Below are positions 16,486 to 23,579 of a DNA stretch of 64,000 nt, piece after piece. This DNA is from a virus. Position numbers and translations under genes: made by a program. The DNA is taken from IMG/VR virus record IMGVR_UViG_3300031705_000001, positions 1 through 64,000 of that record. The stretch is one strand, 5' to 3'. Each line of letters begins with the position of its first letter. The stretch's first letter is position 1. Below the pieces are notes generated by a model. It did no database searches and had not been told where the DNA came from. It was given only the letters and a program-made list of their open reading frames with translations.

Positions 16486-16661
16486 TAATTGAAGTTAATA
16501 AAGGTAATATAGACAAAGCATTAAAGCAATATAAAAGAAAAGTTATTAAAACTAAACAATTAAAAAAACTAAGAGAACTAAAGAATTTTATCAAGCCATC
16601 GGCTAAAAATCGCCTAAAGCATCAAAAGGCTAAATATTTACAAACCAAAGAACATTCTTAA
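16479..16661 (+). CDS. rpsU: Ribosomal protein bS21 homologue
   Basis: The 60-residue basic protein matches bS21 along its whole length: MLIIEV at the start, then NIDKALKQYKRKVIKT, LKKLRELKNFIKPS and KAKYLQ. Family signature positions (ID-ALK-YKRK, F-KPS, A-Y-Q) are kept and the length is normal. bS21 binds the 30S platform beside the anti-Shine-Dalgarno end of 16S rRNA, where in Bacteroidetes it helps hide that sequence. A phage copy could replace the host protein and bias initiation to phage mRNAs (inference). The gene overlaps its upstream neighbour by seven bases and has no Shine-Dalgarno motif. Confidence 0.9.
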   Translation: MLIIEVNKGNIDKALKQYKRKVIKTKQLKKLRELKNFIKPSAKNRLKHQKAKYLQTKEHS

Positions 16662-16791
16662 TAACATATTAATAAAATATCCTAATATTACATACTTAAA
16701 ATTGTGATTTAGATAAATATTTTAATTAATATATACAAATGAGAACGAGTAGTATTAAACTACAAGTTCCCCAAAATATACCAATATTAAG

Positions 16792-17052
16792 ATGGCAGGG
16801 TTTATTTCCAACTCAGACAAAGATAGCTTGATGAGAGCTAGTTATTATCAAATAACTAGAAACTTCACCAAAACAGTAAATCGCTTCATAGCATTTAAAG
16901 ACAGTGATCGTATCGTTGAGATACCTCATGGTATTAAACAGCGCAGTAAATTTATTGACCTAATGGTTAAGTATTTTGAATCGCTAGAAGAATACGAGAA
17001 ATGTACAAAGTTAATGAAGCTAAAAGAACTTGTCATAATGGCAGGTGACTAA
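16792..17052 (+). CDS. Small protein, third member of the EEYEKC-motif family
   Basis: The 86-residue protein has the C-terminal motif LMVKYFESLEEYEKCTKLMKLKEL. Upstream, a 30-codon frame starting at ATG 16739 overlaps in another frame; I see no reason to join them. It precedes phoH by 27 bases. The function is unknown. Confidence 0.58.
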   Translation: MAGFISNSDKDSLMRASYYQITRNFTKTVNRFIAFKDSDRIVEIPHGIKQRSKFIDLMVKYFESLEEYEKCTKLMKLKELVIMAGD

Positions 17053-17079
17053 ACACAGTATAACTTAAATTTATAATAT

Positions 17080-17778
17080 ATGACAAAAGGAAACGGAAGA
17101 AAAGAAAAGGCGGGTACAATTGAAACTAGCTTAAAGCGAGTTACTCTTAGACAATCCCAACAACAATATGTAAGACAAATAGAAGAAAACGAAATAACAT
17201 TTTGTTATGGACCAGCAGGAACTTCTAAAACATTTACAGCATGTTTCGTAGCACTTAAATTATTACAACAAAAAAAGATCAAAGAAATCATTCTTTGTAA
17301 ACCAATACAAGAAGCTGGTGAGAAATTAGGTTTTTTACCAGGAACTAAGGAAGAAAAGATGGATCCATATATGAATTCATATATTTCCAATATTACTAAA
17401 ATTATCGGAGTTACTCAAGCAAAACTTTTATTCGATAGTAAAACAATTAGATTTGAACCATTAGCATATATGAGAGGTGATACATTTGACAACTCATTAA
17501 TGATTTTAGATGAAGCACAAAATGCATCGTTTAAACAACTTATGTTATTCACAACAAGAATGGGTAGAGATAGTAAGGTATTAATCACAGGAGATGTAAG
17601 CCAACACGATATTACTAGAAAGCATGTTAGTTTACCTAATTTTATAGGTATATTAGATGGTGTTAAAGGCGTAGGTGTACACATATTCGGTAACAAAGAT
17701 ATTGTACGTGCTAAGATTTTACAAGAAGTTGTAGAAAGATATGACGTATGGAAATCTGAAAACGAATCTAAATTTTAG
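17080..17778 (+). CDS. phoH: PhoH-like ATPase
   Basis: The 232-residue protein has Walker A GPAGTSKT (44-51), the PhoH signature KPIQEAGEKLGFLPGT and MRGDTF, and Walker B LDEAQN (Asp144-Glu145). This is the compact PhoH ATPase common in aquatic phages; bacterial relatives are linked to RNA metabolism, and the phage role is unsettled. The flanking genes (bS21 upstream, RNase HII downstream) fit a nucleic-acid or RNA setting. The N-terminus is basic and disordered-like. Confidence 0.92.
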   Translation: MTKGNGRKEKAGTIETSLKRVTLRQSQQQYVRQIEENEITFCYGPAGTSKTFTACFVALKLLQQKKIKEIILCKPIQEAGEKLGFLPGTKEEKMDPYMNSYISNITKIIGVTQAKLLFDSKTIRFEPLAYMRGDTFDNSLMILDEAQNASFKQLMLFTTRMGRDSKVLITGDVSQHDITRKHVSLPNFIGILDGVKGVGVHIFGNKDIVRAKILQEVVERYDVWKSENESKF

Positions 17779-17787
17779 AAACAATTC

Positions 17788-17833
17788 ATTGGATTCATGT
17801 ATAACTATTAAATTAGAAATACATGAATCCAAT
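17788..17833 (+). promoter_or_regulatory. 15-bp perfect inverted repeat covering the rnhB start codon
   Basis: ATTGGATTCATGTAT (17788-17802) pairs perfectly with ATACATGAATCCAAT (17819-17833) across a 16-base loop. The right arm contains the ATG (17823-17825). The hairpin would bury the start codon in the mRNA. No T tract follows, so simple termination is unlikely. Confidence 0.75.
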
Positions 17834-18455
17834 TCACATTTTATTAAAACACAGTCATAGCGGTAATCCTAGTATTACCGAAATTGGACTAGATGAAGCT
17901 GGCCGAGGCGCACTCGCAGGACCAGTAACTGTAGCGGCATGTATCATGCCCTTTGGTTTTCAACACGAACTTATTAAGGATAGTAAATTATTATCTGAAC
18001 CTATGAGAGCTGAAGCTCGCAAAATGGTACTGGAAAATGCACTCGCATGGTCAGTTGTCCATATTCCTGTTGAAGAAATAGAAAACACAAACATTTTAAA
18101 AGCCACATTACATGGTATGAAACTTTGCTTAGATGAAGTTTCTAAAACCCATAAGTTTGATTTCATATTAGTAGATGGAGATCAATTCCATGGATATGAT
18201 GGTGTTCCCTTTGAAACAGTAGTTGGTGGAGATAACATATACACTAATATTGCAGCAGCTTCAATTCTTGCAAAAACTGAAAGAGATCTTCTTATGAAAT
18301 CTCTTAGTAAAGAAAATGAAGCATATGGTTGGGGATCAAATAAAGGATATGGTACTAAACAACATAGAGATGCTATCGTTGAAGCGGGTACAACTAAACA
18401 CCACAGGTATTCTTTCATAAGCCACATGCTAACTAAAACCAGTACGTTGTTTTGA
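17823..18455 (+). CDS. rnhB: Ribonuclease HII
   Basis: The 210-residue protein has the family signature IGLDEAGRGALAGP with Asp24-Glu25, then Asp118 (ILVDGDQ) and Asp137 (VGGDNIYTNIAAASILAKTERD), a complete metal-binding set. It cleaves RNA in RNA-DNA hybrids, for example primers or misincorporated ribonucleotides. T4 uses an RNase H of a different type (Rnh), so this is a functional substitute. The start codon lies inside a 15-bp hairpin arm. The TGA stop overlaps a TTG that begins the next frame. Confidence 0.92.
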   Translation: MNPIHILLKHSHSGNPSITEIGLDEAGRGALAGPVTVAACIMPFGFQHELIKDSKLLSEPMRAEARKMVLENALAWSVVHIPVEEIENTNILKATLHGMKLCLDEVSKTHKFDFILVDGDQFHGYDGVPFETVVGGDNIYTNIAAASILAKTERDLLMKSLSKENEAYGWGSNKGYGTKQHRDAIVEAGTTKHHRYSFISHMLTKTSTLF

Positions 18456-18796
18456 GAGGATTAATTACTGGAATGTTATTGTTCTTGACAGGACAAACAC
18501 TTATTTGGTTTCAAACAAATAGCCAATTTCTATATCCATGGGCAAAAAGAAATCCATTATTGATTGCAGCTGTTGGAGGAACTATTATTAGTTATATGTT
18601 TATTAGAGCTACTGCATATATTGCAATATATTATGATGGAGCAATTTGGCCAGGTAGATTTATAGGATTTTCAATGGGCATTACATCCTTTGCATTTCTT
18701 ACATGGTATTTTATGGGCGAAGGTGTTAATATGAAAACATTTGTTTCACTAGGATTAGCAACAGCATTGATATTAGTACAACTATTATGGAAATAA
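18452..18796 (+). CDS. Small membrane protein
   Basis: The frame begins at TTG 18452 inside the rnhB stop; ATG 18473 is the alternative start. The 114-residue product has about four transmembrane segments (GMLLFLTGQTLIWF, LLIAAVGGTIISYMFI, FIGFSMGITSFAFLTWYF, VSLGLATALILVQLLW). No family is recognised. It overlaps the next gene by 10 bases. Confidence 0.55.
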   Translation: MRGLITGMLLFLTGQTLIWFQTNSQFLYPWAKRNPLLIAAVGGTIISYMFIRATAYIAIYYDGAIWPGRFIGFSMGITSFAFLTWYFMGEGVNMKTFVSLGLATALILVQLLWK

Positions 18797-19032
18797 AGAA
18801 AATAAAAGCATTTGATAAACCGGTTACTGTAGCTGTTTATAAAAAGAATCTTAGAAGTAAAACACATTACATGCTAGTTACACTAAAACATGTTGATATC
18901 GTAAATAATGGTAGAGCTACTAAACCGCTCATTGATCATAAGCACGAAATCATAGAACTTGGCGTGGGTTTATCTTTCATTGAATCATGGATGAAGAAAT
19001 ATAAAATAAAAAAATACATATTTGTGGAATAA
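18787..19032 (+). CDS. Hypothetical protein
   Basis: This 81-residue basic, beta-rich protein (KPVTVAVYKKNLRSKTHYMLVTLKHVDIV) is not recognised. It overlaps the preceding membrane protein by 10 bases and is followed by a copy of the repeated promoter-like element. Confidence 0.5.
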   Translation: MEIKKIKAFDKPVTVAVYKKNLRSKTHYMLVTLKHVDIVNNGRATKPLIDHKHEIIELGVGLSFIESWMKKYKIKKYIFVE

Positions 19033-19039
19033 AAGTCCG

Positions 19040-19088
19040 CAAATATTTTTTTATGTCAAATAAAAGTTGTATATTAGCAGTATAATAA
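19040..19088 (+). promoter_or_regulatory. Repeated ~45-bp promoter-like element, copy 3
   Basis: It contains TTTTTTTATGTCAAAT and GTTGTATATTAGCAG, followed by TATAAT. ATG follows at 19105. It matches copy 5 over most of its length. Confidence 0.68.
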
Positions 19089-19104
19089 AAACAAAACAAT
19101 AATT

Positions 19105-19314
19105 ATGAAAGAAACATTCGCAGCATTCGCACTAGGAATTTTAGGTATTACAATACTAGCAGTATTTATGGCTTGGCCAACACAGTGGCTTTGGAATAAC
19201 TGTTTAGTATCGGCAATTGACGGTGTAAACTCAATAGGATTTTGGCAAGCATTAGGTATTAATGTCTTATCTTCAGTTCTTTTTAAATCATCAAACTCAA
19301 AAACTACAAAATAA
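19105..19314 (+). CDS. Small membrane protein
   Basis: The 69-residue protein has one clear N-terminal transmembrane segment (FAAFALGILGITILAVFMAWPTQ would span it) and a second weaker one (IGFWQALGINVLSSVLF). It is the first gene behind promoter-like element 3 and ends one base before the nucleotidase gene. Confidence 0.55.
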   Translation: MKETFAAFALGILGITILAVFMAWPTQWLWNNCLVSAIDGVNSIGFWQALGINVLSSVLFKSSNSKTTK

Positions 19315-19315
19315 T

Positions 19316-19768
19316 ATGGCAAAAAAGATAATGTACTTAGATATGGATGGTGTCCTCGTAGACATATTCAAAGCATGTACCGATAAATATGGACCTGAAT
19401 CAGTTTCAAGTATTGGTGATTTGTTGGATGAAGATCCTGAATTATTTTATGAAGCTGTACCGATGCCCGGTGCAATTGAAGCTTTCAATAAATTAGTTAA
19501 GGTGTTTGATGTATATCTATTAACCTCTGCACCTTGGAAGAGCATCGGCGCTGTCAAAGCAAAAAAACAATGGGTACAAAAGTATTTAGGTAAACCTGCT
19601 TACAAGCGTTTAATCACAAGCCACCACAAAAATCTTATGATTGGAGAATATCTAATTGATGATAGAACAGCAAACGGTGCAGGTGAATTTAAAGGTGAAC
19701 TTATTCAATTCGGTACTGAAGCACATCCAAACTGGGAAAGTGTACTTAAATATTTAAACGTTAATTAA
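19316..19768 (+). CDS. 5'(3')-deoxyribonucleotidase-like HAD phosphatase
   Basis: I start at ATG 19316 (MAKKIMYLDMDGVLVD), one base after the previous stop; a longer frame from 19262 lies inside the preceding gene. The 150-residue product has motif I LDMDGVLVD (Asp9, Asp11), motif II LLTSAPW and a late LIDDRTANG, as in NT5C-type nucleotidases. It would dephosphorylate dNMPs or NMPs. In phages such enzymes accompany nucleotide metabolism genes; dCMP deaminase is encoded 7 kb downstream. Confidence 0.82.
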   Translation: MAKKIMYLDMDGVLVDIFKACTDKYGPESVSSIGDLLDEDPELFYEAVPMPGAIEAFNKLVKVFDVYLLTSAPWKSIGAVKAKKQWVQKYLGKPAYKRLITSHHKNLMIGEYLIDDRTANGAGEFKGELIQFGTEAHPNWESVLKYLNVN

Positions 19769-19769
19769 T

Positions 19770-20003
19770 ATGGACTTCAAAGAAAACACATCATCGATTT
19801 TTGATAATTACAAGAAAGCTGGCAGAGTGATTTCATCATGTACAAATCTAATACAACTTAGAGGTGCAAAAGAATATATTAAAAACTTGAAAAGATTCAA
19901 TAGCACAATATCATGTGCAAACGAAATACAGTCAGATTATTTAAAGACAAGTCAACTAGAATTAGAAACGACACTTAATTTAAAGATAGAATCATTACAG
20001 TAA
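19770..20003 (+). CDS. Hypothetical small helical protein
   Basis: The 77-residue protein is mostly helical and of mixed charge, with two central Cys residues (SSCTNLIQLRG, STISCANEI). It starts one base after the nucleotidase stop and a terminator follows. It is not recognised. Confidence 0.55.
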   Translation: MDFKENTSSIFDNYKKAGRVISSCTNLIQLRGAKEYIKNLKRFNSTISCANEIQSDYLKTSQLELETTLNLKIESLQ

Positions 20004-20028
20004 TGAAATCTAATTATTACAATATTAT

Positions 20029-20074
20029 AAATCCTAGTGAAATTGTTCGTAACTTTTTTAGCTAGGATTTTTTT
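20029..20074 (+). terminator. Rho-independent terminator
   Basis: AATCCTAG (20030-20037) pairs with CTAGGATT (20062-20069), followed by a T tract. The loop is long (24 bases). Its T tract is also the start of promoter-like element copy 4. Confidence 0.7.
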
Positions 20075-20109
20075 ATATCAATAAATTGTTGTATATTAGT
20101 AGTATAACT
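20067..20109 (+). promoter_or_regulatory. Repeated ~45-bp promoter-like element, copy 4
   Basis: It has TTTTTTTATATCAAT and TTGTATATTAGTAG followed by TATAA. It is the most diverged copy in its upstream half, but TTGTATATTAGTAGTATAA is intact. ATG follows at 20123. Confidence 0.65.
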
Positions 20110-20122
20110 AAAAGATAAAGTC

Positions 20123-20323
20123 ATGACAAAAGAAGCATTTAGCACAAAGTACGGAGAAAGATCAGCGGATCTATTAACATCTAACGATGTATTATCAAGA
20201 GTTGCAAGTAATCTTTCAGATCTTCAAATCGAAAAAGGCTTTTTAACTTCTGATGAAATTGACTCAAAGTTAAATGCACTTAAAGGATACATCTTCGATT
20301 TTCAGTCAATCACAAAAAAATAA
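20123..20323 (+). CDS. Small hypothetical protein
   Basis: The 66-residue soluble protein has an N-terminal FSTKYGERSADLLTSNDVLSRV and a helical remainder. It is a single-gene unit between two promoter-like elements. Strong upstream element use suggests early, high expression (inference). No family is recognised. Confidence 0.58.
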   Translation: MTKEAFSTKYGERSADLLTSNDVLSRVASNLSDLQIEKGFLTSDEIDSKLNALKGYIFDFQSITKK

Positions 20324-20331
20324 ACGCATAA

Positions 20332-20375
20332 AAGCTTTTTTATGTCAAATAAAAGTTGTATATTAGTAGTATAAT
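20332..20375 (+). promoter_or_regulatory. Repeated ~45-bp promoter-like element, copy 5
   Basis: It contains CTTTTTTATGTCAAAT and GTTGTATATTAGTAG followed by TATAAT. ATG follows at 20391 after the leader TTAAAGTC, which is shared with copy 4 (ATAAAGTC). Confidence 0.68.
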
Positions 20376-20390
20376 TAAAAACTTAAAGTC

Positions 20391-20618
20391 ATGTCAACAG
20401 AATTAAAAACATTAAAAGGACAATTTCATAGCGAAAGAACTAATGAAATGGAAAACACAACAATGTCACTAACAAGATTTAGTGGTGGTAAAGAAGGTAT
20501 GAAAGTTCAATTAACAATGAGAACTACAGATCAAGGTAAATTCTTTACACACATTGCTCTTAATAAAGAAGAGATCAAAACGTTAATTAAAGAATTACAA
20601 GAAAACTTTGAACTATAA
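20391..20618 (+). CDS. Small hypothetical protein
   Basis: The 75-residue protein has beta-strand-like segments (MKVQLTMRTTDQGKFFTHIAL) and a C-terminal helix (KEEIKTLIKELQENF). It follows promoter-like element 5 directly. It is not recognised. Confidence 0.58.
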   Translation: MSTELKTLKGQFHSERTNEMENTTMSLTRFSGGKEGMKVQLTMRTTDQGKFFTHIALNKEEIKTLIKELQENFEL

Positions 20619-20622
20619 GACT

Positions 20623-20829
20623 ATGAAAATTACAAAACAATCACAATTGTCGGGTAAAACAAATACCATGGAATTAGATATAACGTCTGAGCAATTGGTA
20701 AAATACGATAACGGAGAGTTAGTACAAAATACATTTCCTGATTTAAGTTCAGATGAAAGAGAGTTTTTAATTTCAGGTATTACACCTAAAGAATGGTTAG
20801 ATGCATTCGGTACAGGAGAAGATGAATAA
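20623..20829 (+). CDS. Small hypothetical protein
   Basis: I choose ATG 20623, four bases after the previous stop; a longer frame would need TTG 20608 inside that gene. The 68-residue product is acidic (EQLVKYDNGELVQNTFPDLSSDEREFLISGITPKEW), and its SSDEREFLISGITPKEWLD pattern suggests a small structured domain. The function is unknown. Confidence 0.55.
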   Translation: MKITKQSQLSGKTNTMELDITSEQLVKYDNGELVQNTFPDLSSDEREFLISGITPKEWLDAFGTGEDE

Positions 20830-20843
20830 TTTAAAAAATAAAA

Positions 20844-21311
20844 ATGAACAATAAAAAATCAGTAATTTTTGATCTAGATGGAACTCTAGCAATAATTGAT
20901 AAAAGACGAGTATTGGCAACTAAGCCAGATGGTAAAATTAACTGGGACATTTTCTTTGATCCTAAGAACATTAGCTTAGATGTACCAAATCACTCAGTAA
21001 TTAAAATGGCCCAATTGTTAAAAGCAGATGGACATAGAATTGTTATTTTTAGTGGTAGAAGTAAAGCGACTAAAGATGCTACTAGAGATTGGTTAGATAA
21101 ATTTGATGTACCATTTGATGTACTTAAAATGAGGCCGACTGGTAACGAATTCGGATTTATGCCAGATGACAAGTTAAAACAAGGATGGTTAGACGATTTG
21201 TTCCCTGATAAAACAGATATCTTATGTGTATTTGATGACAGAGATAAAGTCGTTAAGATGTGGAGAGATAATGGATTGACTTGTATGCAAGTTGCACCGG
21301 GTAATTTTTAA
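20844..21311 (+). CDS. PNK-type 3'-phosphatase domain, stand-alone
   Basis: The 155-residue HAD protein has VIFDLDGTLA (Asp10, Asp12), FSGR (Ser70) and VFDDRDKVVKMWRDNGLTCMQVAPGNF (Asp131, Asp132). The ending is the signature of the phosphatase half of T4 polynucleotide kinase (PseT; ...DDRTQVVEMWR...C.QVA.GDF). The kinase half is missing, so it may remove 3'-phosphates from nucleic-acid ends or have been retuned to nucleotides. I see no partner kinase or RNA ligase in the window. Confidence 0.82.
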   Translation: MNNKKSVIFDLDGTLAIIDKRRVLATKPDGKINWDIFFDPKNISLDVPNHSVIKMAQLLKADGHRIVIFSGRSKATKDATRDWLDKFDVPFDVLKMRPTGNEFGFMPDDKLKQGWLDDLFPDKTDILCVFDDRDKVVKMWRDNGLTCMQVAPGNF

Positions 21312-21321
21312 AATATAAATT

Positions 21322-21741
21322 ATGAAACACTTAAAAATAATAAAAGCAATTAATAAAGCTGAATTTAATCTAGAGGAACTAGAACAAATCAGTTTAGCAA
21401 TAGCTAACATAAATCATCAAGAGAGCGCAGAACTAGAAGTTACATCATATGATGGTAGAACTTATGAAACAGATGATTATGCATTCGAAGCTACTCGTAT
21501 TTTACAAGAAGATGGTACACCGTATGATGATCAGTGCTCGATTGAAGTCACTGATAAACGTACTAAACCATGGAAAGAAGAATACTTAGATAATGCACGT
21601 TGGATGATTGGCGTTTTAGAAAATGATAGCGAATCAATGGTTGAAGCAAATACTATGTTTAATAAACAGGGCATTGCAGAATTCAGGGCTGTTGTCAGAG
21701 ACCTTATTAACGTGGAATGGTTACCACAACAAAAAACATAA
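21322..21741 (+). CDS. Hypothetical protein
   Basis: The 139-residue acidic protein starts MKHLKIIKAINKAE, which superficially resembles the tag of other proteins but lacks its Phe-Glu core. The body contains a beta-rich segment (SAELEVTSYDGRTYETDDYAFEATRILQEDG) and a helical end (MVEANTMFNKQGIAEFRAVVRDLI). It is not recognised. Confidence 0.55.
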   Translation: MKHLKIIKAINKAEFNLEELEQISLAIANINHQESAELEVTSYDGRTYETDDYAFEATRILQEDGTPYDDQCSIEVTDKRTKPWKEEYLDNARWMIGVLENDSESMVEANTMFNKQGIAEFRAVVRDLINVEWLPQQKT

Positions 21742-21744
21742 ATT

Positions 21745-22125
21745 ATGATAGGCGGAGTACAAAAAAAGATATTAGTCGACATAAATGACGACGGTAATCT
21801 TGTAATCAACGCAGATTTTGCAGAACTTTTTTATAAAGAAAAAGAGCAGAACTGGAAATTAGTCAGAGAACGTGATAACTTAACGAAGATCTCGCGTGCT
21901 GTTATTTGGATAGAATGGAACAAGGACAGTACATTTAAAGATCAGTTTGAAGAAATTGGATTGAATCGTAGCTTGGTCATGTCACCGTTTGATGATAGTT
22001 TTACATGGCAAACAACTCCAGTAACGGAAATCCTAGAGCAACGTGAGGACTATTTTAAATTCAAAACAGGGAATAGTAATTATGAGTTGTTTAAAATAAA
22101 ACAAGAAACAGTTTCTGATTCTTAA
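21745..22125 (+). CDS. Hypothetical protein ending in QETVSDS
   Basis: The 126-residue protein is unrecognised. It begins three bases after the previous stop. Its last seven residues and stop (QETVSDS) are encoded by a 32-bp segment repeated exactly at the end of the next gene. The 39-base gap to uvsE is AT-rich without a clear promoter. Confidence 0.6.
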   Translation: MIGGVQKKILVDINDDGNLVINADFAELFYKEKEQNWKLVRERDNLTKISRAVIWIEWNKDSTFKDQFEEIGLNRSLVMSPFDDSFTWQTTPVTEILEQREDYFKFKTGNSNYELFKIKQETVSDS

Positions 22126-22131
22126 GTATAA
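22100..22131 (+). repeat. 32-bp direct repeat, copy 1 (flanks uvsE)
   Basis: It is identical to 23078-23109. It encodes QETVSDS plus the stop and TATAA beyond it. Confidence 0.92.
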
Positions 22132-22164
22132 CATTTATTTATAAATATTTAAAAACTAAATTCA

Positions 22165-23103
22165 ATGGAAACCAATAATTACGGGTATTGTTGCATTAAT
22201 ACTACTCTTCAAAAAGCTGACAAGATTACTACTAATAGAGGTATGATCAAACGAACGTTCGCAAGTAAGGGTATAGATTATGTTTCTGAATTAGCATTAT
22301 TAAATGTTAAGGATTTAGTTAAAATAGTTTCATGGAATAATGCTAACGATATTAAACTTTTTCGCATAAGTTCTGATATGTTTCCATGGATGAGCGAATA
22401 CAATTTATGTGATTTGCCAGATTATAAAAAAATAAAGAATATATTAAAAGGTGCTGGAAAAATAGCAATGGATAACGGTCAACGTTTGACATTTCATCCT
22501 GGACCATTCGATGTATTGGCATCTCTTACACAGCGAGTTGTAGACAAATGTATTATAGATCTTAATAAACATGGTGAAATCATGGATCTTTTGGAATTAC
22601 CAAGAGATCACTCTGCACCTATTAACATACATGTCAATACTACACAAGGTGGAAAAGACGAAGCAATGCAACGCTTCTGTGATGCATTTGAATTACTAGA
22701 CGAATCTGTTCGTAAAAGATTAGTAGTAGAAAACGATGACAAAGAAAGCCAATACACAACAGAGGATCTTTATCAAGGTATTTGGAATAAAATAGGAGTT
22801 CCTGTTACATTTGACTATCATCACCATTGGTGTCATTCAGGTGAATTAACACAGGAAGAAGCACTTAAATTAGCAAGCCTGACATGGCCAGTTGGTATTA
22901 AACAACTTGTACATTATTCTAGTTGTCAAATGATTCACGAGAACGAAGAGCAAACAAATAAACGTGCACATTCAGATTACATATATGAATATATTGACAC
23001 TTATGGTTTATTTCTAGATATTGAATTGGAAGCTAAAGCTAAAGAGTTAGCACTTAAAAAATATTTGAAACAGTTTGAACAAGAAACAGTTTCTGATTCT
23101 TAA
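22165..23103 (+). CDS. uvsE: UV DNA damage endonuclease (UvsE/UVDE family)
   Basis: The 312-residue TIM-barrel protein has the family start YGYCCINTTLQ, then RISSDMFPWMSEYN, LTFHPGPFDVL, NIHVNTTQGGKD, VVENDDKE and FDYHHHWCHSG, which supply the metal-binding His, Glu and Asp residues. It nicks DNA 5' of UV photoproducts. It replaces the T4 DenV glycosylase in this phage type. The last seven codons are identical at DNA level to the end of the upstream gene, so the gene sits between two 32-bp direct repeats. Confidence 0.9.
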   Translation: METNNYGYCCINTTLQKADKITTNRGMIKRTFASKGIDYVSELALLNVKDLVKIVSWNNANDIKLFRISSDMFPWMSEYNLCDLPDYKKIKNILKGAGKIAMDNGQRLTFHPGPFDVLASLTQRVVDKCIIDLNKHGEIMDLLELPRDHSAPINIHVNTTQGGKDEAMQRFCDAFELLDESVRKRLVVENDDKESQYTTEDLYQGIWNKIGVPVTFDYHHHWCHSGELTQEEALKLASLTWPVGIKQLVHYSSCQMIHENEEQTNKRAHSDYIYEYIDTYGLFLDIELEAKAKELALKKYLKQFEQETVSDS

Positions 23104-23109
23104 GTATAA
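23078..23109 (+). repeat. 32-bp direct repeat, copy 2 (end of uvsE)
   Basis: It is identical to 22100-22131, offset by 978 bp (326 codons). Confidence 0.92.
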
Positions 23110-23114
23110 TATAC

Positions 23115-23318
23115 ATGATGAATTTATTTTATTACTTATCGTTAGGCATATTATTTAATGCCATTTATGATGGTGTTGTTTCTTATATAAAAAAAGAAGA
23201 GCTTAGGCTTGATATGGCTCAGCGTGTTTTGTTTGCTATATTATGGCCTCTTTATTGTGCTGCATTTATTTTTAATTATATAAGTGCAATGATACGTAAA
23301 CTAAAGGACGAAGATTGA
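23115..23318 (+). CDS. Small membrane protein
   Basis: The 67-residue protein has two hydrophobic segments (LFYYLSLGILFNAIYDGVV, VLFAILWPLYCAAFIFNYI) and a charged C-terminus. Two consecutive ATGs (23115 and 23118) are possible starts. It follows uvsE by 11 bases. No family is recognised. Confidence 0.55.
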   Translation: MMNLFYYLSLGILFNAIYDGVVSYIKKEELRLDMAQRVLFAILWPLYCAAFIFNYISAMIRKLKDED

Positions 23319-23366
23319 TATTTGAAACATTTAAAAAAATTAATGTATAATAATAAATTACAAAAT

Positions 23367-23570
23367 ATGTTTAAAACAATTAAAAGAGTAGCAAAGAAAA
23401 TATTGGCACATTGTGATCAACACGTAATGGGGATGAATTCTAATTTGTTTTGGCTATTTGCAGTATTAAATTGGAGTACAAAGGACTTTTGGTTTTTTGC
23501 AATGGCCGCAATTGCATTTAGAGGATTACAAGAAATCATAGATGAATTAAGAAAAAACAATAAACAATAA
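23367..23570 (+). CDS. Small membrane-associated protein
   Basis: I start at ATG 23367 (MFKTIKRVAKKILAHCD), which has the usual A-rich leader; in-frame upstream starts are TTG 23322 and ATG 23343. The 67-residue protein has a basic helix, a hydrophobic segment (SNLFWLFAVLNW) and another (FWFFAMAAIAF). The function is unknown. Confidence 0.5.
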   Translation: MFKTIKRVAKKILAHCDQHVMGMNSNLFWLFAVLNWSTKDFWFFAMAAIAFRGLQEIIDELRKNNKQ

Positions 23571-23579
23571 ACGATAATT

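Noticed and set aside
16739-16831. A 30-codon frame from ATG 16739 overlapping the gene at 16792, considered as a frameshifted start
   Set aside because: The paralogues at 12855 and 16219 do not need this segment, and no slippery sequence is visible.
21322-21741. Another member of the tagged internal-protein set (MKHLKIIKAINKAE)
   Set aside because: It lacks the Phe/Tyr-Glu-x-Phe core and a terminal (L/I)xE at the right distance.
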